DNA of 64,000 bases from assembly GCF_000799075.1 (NCBI RefSeq), contig NZ_JTLI01000014.1:62001-126000 (forward strand). Reading direction: 5' to 3'. This DNA comes from Cetobacterium sp. ZOR0034. GTDB lineage: Bacteria > Fusobacteriota > Fusobacteriia > Fusobacteriales > Fusobacteriaceae. The notes under the pieces are model-generated. The model was not told where the DNA came from and ran no database searches. It was given only the letters and a program-made list of their open reading frames with translations. Shown here in pieces: positions 59,159 to 64,000 of the stretch. Position numbers and translations under genes: made by a program. The stretch's first letter is position 1, and each line of letters opens with the position of its first letter.

Positions 59159-59677
59159 TTATCTATGAGTTTTTTTATCTCCAGTCATATGAATGATATC
59201 ATCACCTTTTAAATTAAACGCTTGACCAAAACCTTTAACAAATCTTCCATCAATTACATCTAATTTTACTAAATGGAAATCTTCCATCTTACGCACTACC
59301 TTAACTCCATGTCCCATTCTCTCTTCGAAAATATCTAAAATAGTTTCAAATCTCTCATCTCTTGGTTGGAATTCAGCTGTAACATTATATCTTAATCTCT
59401 TTCTTACTAACACTGATGCCGCTTCACTTTCATCTTGTAAGAACATAATCTCAAACTTTTGAGTGTTCTCTACTAAGTTATCATAGTGATCTCCTATTTC
59501 ACTGATAAAAATGTATCCTGCACCTTCATATTTTACATACGGAGCATAAGTAACATCAATCTCTCCATTTTTAGAAACCGTTCCTAAAACTACTGATTTA
59601 AAACTTCCTTCAAACTCATCTATCTCTTTTCTTAATTCATCTTTATTTAAATTCATTGCCATTGCCATTTTCATCAT
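59159..59677 (-). CDS. hugZ: HugZ/HutZ-like haem-utilisation protein
   Basis: A 172-residue split-barrel flavin-like protein of the HugZ/HutZ haem-degrading family. The beta-barrel part contains SVVLGTVSKNGEIDVTYAPYV near 30 and SEIGDHYDNL near 60. The C-terminal portion RFVKGFGQAFNL near 147 and HMTGDKKTH near 162-170 holds the His that acts as a haem ligand in HugZ. It would open haem to release iron, or act as a haem chaperone. AAAGGAG lies upstream of the start. It lies downstream of the haem/iron importer operon but has its own promoter. Confidence 0.85.
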   Translation of the reverse strand: MMKMAMAMNLNKDELRKEIDEFEGSFKSVVLGTVSKNGEIDVTYAPYVKYEGAGYIFISEIGDHYDNLVENTQKFEIMFLQDESEAASVLVRKRLRYNVTAEFQPRDERFETILDIFEERMGHGVKVVRKMEDFHLVKLDVIDGRFVKGFGQAFNLKGDDIIHMTGDKKTHR

Positions 59678-59716
59678 AAATATTCAATCTCCTTTAAGTT
59701 TGTATCTCAAAATATT

Positions 59717-59755
59717 ATATACTCATATAGTATATTTTTTTACAAACTTTGTCAA
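59717..59755 (-). promoter_or_regulatory. Promoter of hugZ with an overlapping palindrome
   Basis: Reverse strand: TTGACA (59755-59750), 17 bases, TACTAT (59732-59727). The -10 lies inside a perfect 7-bp-arm palindrome, ATATACT (59717-59723) CATAT AGTATAT (59729-59735). An iron or haem repressor site is likely; it does not match the feo palindrome. Confidence 0.65.
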
Positions 59756-59781
59756 GAATTAATTACACTTTTTTTGTATGA

Positions 59782-61482
59782 TTATAAATTCCCGGCTTTA
59801 TACATTCTGAAGAACTCTCCCTGTTTTTCCATTAAGGTTTTATAATCTCCCATCTCTTTGATACCCTCTTTTCCCAAAACAACAATTTTATCAAACTCTT
59901 TTATCGTATTTAATCTATGAGCAATCGAGATTATTATTTTATCATCAAACTTTTCTAAGATGTTATCCATAATTTTTTTCTCTAGGATATTATCTAGTGC
60001 TGATGTTCCTTCATCTAACATTATAATCTCTGGATTCTTTAAAAAGAGCCTTGCCATAGCTAATCTTTGCTTTTGCCCCGAACTCAAATTAACTCCACCT
60101 TGACCTAACTTAGTCTTTTCTTTGTGCTCAAGATTCTCTACAAACTCCTTCAATTGAGCTAATTCTAAGGCTTTCATTATCTCCTGATCAGTAGCGTCCT
60201 TTTTCACAACTTTTATATTATCTAAAATTGTTTCATTCATCAAACTATCTCTTTGATCAACTACTGCTATTTTATTAAGTAGACTCTCTCTTTCTAAATC
60301 TGTTATACAGTGATTATTTATTAATATCCTGTTTTCTTCAGGTAGAAATGTTCTTTTTAAAAGTGAGAAAATCGTTGTTTTTCCAACTCCACTCTCTCCT
60401 ACGAAGGCTACTTTTTCACCTTTTTCAATCACTAAAGACAAATCTTTTATTACATCTTGATTGCCAAAAGAGAAGCTTAAACCTTTAACTTCTATTTTTT
60501 TTATCTCGTCAGTCATTTGAATATCTCCATTCTTTTCATCTGGAATATTCATAATATCTAAAAATCTTCCAATTCCTGTTGCTCCTCTTTGGAAAACATC
60601 TATCAATCCCATCAATCTTAGTAGATATATCCTAAATCTATTTGTCAGTAATATGAACCCTACGATAACTCCTAGACTTATTTCATCATTTATATGCATA
60701 TACCCACCTATAAATATCACTATCAGTTGTGTAAGTTGATTGTAAAAATTAACTCCTGACATAAGAGCAGATGTATTAAATATATTTGTTTTCTCTACAT
60801 CTAAAAGCTCTTTATTTTTTTCTGAAAACTTTTCTAATATATCATCTTCTAAAACATTATCCTTTATAAAAAATACAGTTTTTAAAGAGTCGTGAATTTT
60901 TGAAGTAAGACCTGAAAATCTCTCTCTTACTAAACCATAACCTATCTTTAACTTTTTATTTTGATAAATTGTAAAATAAACAGCTAAAGGCAGAGGTATC
61001 ATCGTTAATAGGGTCAATTTTAAATTGAAATTAGCCATAAGAACAACTGCACCAATTATCGATAGTATAGAAAATAGAAAATCTTCTAAACCTCTGTATA
61101 AAAGAGCTGAAACATTTTCTAAATCACTTGTCACTCTTGATATTATATCTCCACTTTGATTTTTCATAAAATATGTATCTGGTTGACTTAAAATTTTCTT
61201 GAACAAATCCTCTCTCATCAGAAACTTTATTCTATTTCCCATCAACTGTCCTCTCGAACTAGAATAAACAGACAACAATAACCTAAACACATATATTCCT
61301 AAAAGGGCTGCTGAGAACATAAAGAACTCTTTAACATTTTTATTCGGTATTGATGTATCTATCAGGTTTTGAACTACTATCGGGCCATATAAGTCCAAAC
61401 CAGTTACAAAAAAACTGCTAACTAAAAAATAAGTTAGCAGTTTTCTTTCTTTTAGATAGTATTTAAAAATACTATTTAACAT
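59782..61482 (-). CDS. ABC exporter half-transporter
   Basis: A 566-residue protein with a six-span type I exporter membrane domain (about 1-310) fused to an ATPase domain: Walker A GESGVGKTT near 360, the signature LSSGQKQRLAMARL near 470, Walker B IIMLDEG and the H-loop in IAHRLNTIK. It works as a homodimer or with an unknown partner. AGGAG lies 7 bases before ATG, and its first 11 bases overlap the substrate-binding protein gene, so it is translated from the uptake operon. Exporters are rarely coupled to importers; efflux of porphyrin or a siderophore is possible but unproven. Confidence 0.88.
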   Translation of the reverse strand: MLNSIFKYYLKERKLLTYFLVSSFFVTGLDLYGPIVVQNLIDTSIPNKNVKEFFMFSAALLGIYVFRLLLSVYSSSRGQLMGNRIKFLMREDLFKKILSQPDTYFMKNQSGDIISRVTSDLENVSALLYRGLEDFLFSILSIIGAVVLMANFNLKLTLLTMIPLPLAVYFTIYQNKKLKIGYGLVRERFSGLTSKIHDSLKTVFFIKDNVLEDDILEKFSEKNKELLDVEKTNIFNTSALMSGVNFYNQLTQLIVIFIGGYMHINDEISLGVIVGFILLTNRFRIYLLRLMGLIDVFQRGATGIGRFLDIMNIPDEKNGDIQMTDEIKKIEVKGLSFSFGNQDVIKDLSLVIEKGEKVAFVGESGVGKTTIFSLLKRTFLPEENRILINNHCITDLERESLLNKIAVVDQRDSLMNETILDNIKVVKKDATDQEIMKALELAQLKEFVENLEHKEKTKLGQGGVNLSSGQKQRLAMARLFLKNPEIIMLDEGTSALDNILEKKIMDNILEKFDDKIIISIAHRLNTIKEFDKIVVLGKEGIKEMGDYKTLMEKQGEFFRMYKAGNL

Positions 61483-62356
61483 TCGATAACTCCTGATACA
61501 ACTCTTCTAGAGCATCTATAACTCTCGGAGTTCCTCTCAGTATTTTATCTGAATCAATTATCATCATATTACCTTTTTGCCCTGCTTTAGTTTGTTTTAC
61601 AACTGGGTTGCTATTTAAAATATCATTTTTATTTTTTATCGCCATTGATCCAACTAATAGATCTGGATTTTGAGCTAATAAATATTCTGGTGAAAGTATT
61701 GGTCTTCCTCCTGGCAACCCTTTTGCTATATTCTCAATACCTAAGGTATCAAATATCTGTCCTGGTAAAGAGTTCGGAGTAAACACCATCATTGGAGATG
61801 TCGAGAATAAAAACGCTCCCTTAATATTCAATGGTTTTTCCTCTATCTTTTGTTTTATCTCACCTAACTTAGATTTATAATCCTGTACTAACTTTTCTGA
61901 TTTTTCTCTTTGACCAGTTATTACCCCATACACCTCTAAATTTTCTAAAATTTGATCAAAAGAGTTCGCTTCATTTATTATAAAATTTAATTTTCTAGCT
62001 TTTAAGCTCTCTCCAAATGCTTCAGACATTGTATTTAATATTACAAGGTCTGGAGTAAAACTTAGAACCTGCTCTATCGATGGCTTCATTATAGTTCCTG
62101 CTTTTGGGAGGTCTTTTGTTTTCTCTTGTGGCCATATAGGATTTTTTGCTGTATCTGCTATAGCTACAATACTTTTCTCTCCTTCAATCAAATAAAATGA
62201 TTCAACCGCTGCGGGGTCTAATATTAAAACTTTCTTATATTCTTTTTCCTCTACTTTGTTACCTCTAGAATCTACAATAAATCCATTCTCTAACTTTAAA
62301 GCAAAGGCAAAATTACTCATCAAAACTGTGAATGCTAAAATTGCTAATTTTTTCAT
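61472..62356 (-). CDS. Haem/iron ABC transporter substrate-binding protein
   Basis: A 294-residue periplasmic binding protein of the FecB/HmuT type. The cleavable Sec signal MKKLAILAFTVLMSNFAFA ends at about residue 19 without a lipobox Cys, so it is soluble in the periplasm. The first lobe opens with KVLILDPAAVESFYLIEGEK, and the second lobe follows the helix near 165-170. It delivers a Fe-chelate or haem to the FecCD-type permease. It lies between the importer ATPase and the ABC exporter. The ligand cannot be told from the sequence; the downstream hugZ favours haem. Confidence 0.86.
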   Translation of the reverse strand: MKKLAILAFTVLMSNFAFALKLENGFIVDSRGNKVEEKEYKKVLILDPAAVESFYLIEGEKSIVAIADTAKNPIWPQEKTKDLPKAGTIMKPSIEQVLSFTPDLVILNTMSEAFGESLKARKLNFIINEANSFDQILENLEVYGVITGQREKSEKLVQDYKSKLGEIKQKIEEKPLNIKGAFLFSTSPMMVFTPNSLPGQIFDTLGIENIAKGLPGGRPILSPEYLLAQNPDLLVGSMAIKNKNDILNSNPVVKQTKAGQKGNMMIIDSDKILRGTPRVIDALEELYQELSNVK

Positions 62357-62365
62357 AATCTCTCC

Positions 62366-63139
62366 CTATACTAATGGAATAATATATGGTATCCCATTTT
62401 CATCTTTTATAACCTTTGATTTCAGATTATAAACTGCTCTTAAATTTTCCTCTGTTAAAACTTCTAATGGTGTCCCTTGGAACTTAATCTCTCCATCTTT
62501 CATCATTATTAATTCATCACAAAACATTGCCGCTAAATTAAGATCATGAAGAACTGCGACACTTGTCAGTGATTTTTCTAAAGATAAACTCTTAACTTTA
62601 TTTAGTAACTCTACAGCGTGATTTAAATCAAGTGCCGAAGTTGGTTCATCTAAAAGTAGTATCTCTGGTTCTTGAGTTAATGCTCTTGCTAACAATACCC
62701 TTTGGAACTCTCCTCCAGATAAACTTACCGCTACTCTTTCACTAAATTTATATAATCCTAAAAAATTTAGATTATCCTCTACCTTTTTTTTATCATCAAA
62801 TGTATATCCTGCCCAACTCGATTTTAAATGAGGTAATCTCCCCATTAAAACGAAATCTTTCACAGACATATTTGTCATTAAATTTGATTTTTGTGGAACT
62901 AACGATACAAGTTTAGCTTTATCTTTTTTAGATAACCCAGCTGTATCTTTTCCATTGAAAATAATCTCCCCACTATTTGGAGTTAAATAACCAAGTATAT
63001 TTTTTAAAAAAGTTGACTTTCCACATCCATTCGGCCCTAATATTCCTGTCATCTTTCCTTTTTTTATTTGAACTTTTAAATTCTTTAAAATAGCTCTATC
63101 TCCATAAGAAAAAGATAGATTTTCAACTTTAATACCCAT
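62366..63139 (-). CDS. Haem/iron ABC importer ATP-binding protein
   Basis: A 257-residue ABC ATPase of the FecE/HmuV group. Walker A GPNGCGKST near residue 35, the Q-loop in SLVPQKSNL, the signature LSGGEFQRVLLARAL near 140, Walker B ILLLDEPTSALD and the H-loop VAVLHDLNLA near 195. It powers the permease encoded immediately upstream (1-base gap) and the binding protein encoded 9 bases downstream. Cytoplasmic, membrane-associated. AGGAGG overlaps the end of the upstream gene. Confidence 0.93.
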   Translation of the reverse strand: MGIKVENLSFSYGDRAILKNLKVQIKKGKMTGILGPNGCGKSTFLKNILGYLTPNSGEIIFNGKDTAGLSKKDKAKLVSLVPQKSNLMTNMSVKDFVLMGRLPHLKSSWAGYTFDDKKKVEDNLNFLGLYKFSERVAVSLSGGEFQRVLLARALTQEPEILLLDEPTSALDLNHAVELLNKVKSLSLEKSLTSVAVLHDLNLAAMFCDELIMMKDGEIKFQGTPLEVLTEENLRAVYNLKSKVIKDENGIPYIIPLV

Positions 63140-63140
63140 C

Positions 63141-64000
63141 TTATCTTCCTCCTTTAGATTTAAATGCTAGATATAAAAAGAATGGCGCTCCAAAGAAGGC
63201 TGTAACCACACCTATAGGAATCTCAACTGGTGCTAATAAAAGTCTTCCAATAGTATCACAAATTAGTAAGAAGAATCCTCCTGCTAAAGCTGAATTTGGA
63301 ATTAGTTTTGAGTTTGAAGGTCCCACCAACATTCTTATTGAATGAGGTATAATTAAACCTACAAATCCTATCATTCCTGAAAAAGCTACTGAAAAAGCTA
63401 CTACTAAAGCAGAAACAGTTAAAACCTTTGCTTTTAATGCATGAACATCAACTCCTAAAGAGTTTGCTTCTTCATCTCCTGATAGCAGAGCATCCAACTG
63501 ATTTCTTTGTAGATAGAAGAAGATTAGAGAAAATACTAATGGTACAAATAAAAGTGCTACCTTTGTCCACGTTGCTCCTCCTAAATACCCCATTAACCAC
63601 ATAGTAATTTTAAATGATTCCTCACCTATAAGATACATAGCAAACGATGTAAACGCACCTATAAATGACGAGACAGCTATCCCTACTATCAATAGTGTTG
63701 TTATATCAACTTTTCCATTTCTATTTGAAAGCTTGAATATTACAAAAGTACTTATTAAACAAGATAAGAATGCTAGCACTCCGTAAAATATATCTGGTAA
63801 TTGGAATACATAAGCTATTACTGCTCCAAATGTCGCACTTGCTGCTATCCCTATTATATAAGGATCCGCTAAAGGATTTTGAAACACAGCTTGAACCACA
63901 ACACCACTTGATGATAGCATCATCCCTATTAATAGCGCCATAATTATTCTTGGTAATCTTATTTCATAAATTATTGTTTTTATATAATCTGGGGCAGTTG
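63141..64000 (-). CDS. FecCD-type iron/haem permease (partial, runs off right edge)
   Basis: The visible 286 residues of a BtuC/FecCD-type permease; the N-terminal part lies right of the window, since the frame stays open to 64000 (reading RLPRIIMALLIGMMLSSSG, the usual start of the second segment). Conserved blocks include GVVVQAVFQNPLADPYIIGI and the coupling helix region ALKAKVLTVSALVVAFSVAFSG, then GMIGFVGLIIPHSIRM and GAPFFLYL. It forms the membrane channel for the ATPase and binding protein that follow. About 40-60 residues are missing. Confidence 0.92.
   Translation of the reverse strand, partial: TAPDYIKTIIYEIRLPRIIMALLIGMMLSSSGVVVQAVFQNPLADPYIIGIAASATFGAVIAYVFQLPDIFYGVLAFLSCLISTFVIFKLSNRNGKVDITTLLIVGIAVSSFIGAFTSFAMYLIGEESFKITMWLMGYLGGATWTKVALLFVPLVFSLIFFYLQRNQLDALLSGDEEANSLGVDVHALKAKVLTVSALVVAFSVAFSGMIGFVGLIIPHSIRMLVGPSNSKLIPNSALAGGFFLLICDTIGRLLLAPVEIPIGVVTAFFGAPFFLYLAFKSKGGR

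Overview
The window is a low-GC bacterial chromosome segment that is almost entirely core and metabolic genes. The combination points to Fusobacteriota (a Fusobacterium or Cetobacterium relative): extreme AT richness with Gram-positive-like TTGACA-17-TATAAT promoters and strong AGGAGG ribosome sites, but diderm markers (KdsC for Kdo/LPS, an OmpA lipoprotein, a periplasmic haem-binding protein with a cleavable signal peptide). Type III glutamine synthetase, tyrosine phenol-lyase, HdrABC-like electron carriers, rubrerythrin and NADH oxidase indicate an amino-acid-fermenting anaerobe that must handle oxygen. The genus is inferred from gene content and not proven. I saw no insertion sequence, prophage, integrase, CRISPR array, tRNA or rRNA.

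Layout. 1-1.6 kb: hdrB-hdrC-hdrA, leftward, running off the left edge, divergent from dcuC plus an M20 peptidase (1.9-4.4 kb). 4.5-6.1 kb: an MBL hydrolase with a thioredoxin-reductase-like flavoprotein, convergent with glnN (GSIII). 8.4-11.3 kb: IclR regulator, cvfB and an XRE/helical-repeat regulator. 11.4-14.4 kb: tyrosine phenol-lyase followed by an AGCS symporter. 14.8-15.7 kb: a lysine exporter split in two. 15.7-23.0 kb: a five-gene operon dinG-pgpH-ybeY-dgkA/PAP2-lipase. 23.3-24.1 kb: rpsT and kdsC. 24.2-33.6 kb, leftward: yibE/F, rpsO, ftsH, tilS, a B12 radical-SAM gene, mltG and a DEAD-box helicase.

33.8-39.5 kb: a PII-like protein, the ferrous-iron operon (two feoA, feoB and a 49-residue FeoB-associated membrane protein), two tandem TtcA-like PP-loop genes and a Cys-repeat winged-helix protein. 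39.5-41.4 kb: a PH-like protein, a zinc-ribbon protein and rlmF. 41.5-44.4 kb: a GH105 hydrolase with its sodium symporter, behind a promoter carrying three GTATAC palindromes at exact 19-bp steps. 45-47.6 kb: small proteins, a lipoprotein, class II photolyase and a thioesterase. 47.7-51.5 kb: a LytS/LytTR two-component pair beside a CstA/BtsT-type transporter whose upstream region carries two 15-bp direct repeats 21 bp apart that match the LytTR binding consensus. 51.6-59.7 kb: EI24 protein, OmpA lipoprotein, NADH oxidase, a dipeptidase/MBL/EamA group, rubrerythrin, nitroreductase and a HugZ-like haem protein. 59.8-64 kb: an ABC haem/iron uptake operon with an ABC exporter, running off the right edge.

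How they work together: several units are coherent circuits. LytS/LytR probably control the neighbouring CstA transporter. The Feo operon, HugZ and the FecCD-type importer make two iron-acquisition routes. Tyrosine phenol-lyase with its symporter, dcuC and glnN fit amino-acid fermentation. The pgpH operon couples c-di-AMP turnover to lipid and RNA maturation functions. The less expected items are the RadC-DinG fusion, the thioredoxin reductase lacking the usual NADPH motif, a probable AUA-initiated MBL gene, the Cys-repeat winged-helix protein, the candidate S15 leader and the two operator arrays.
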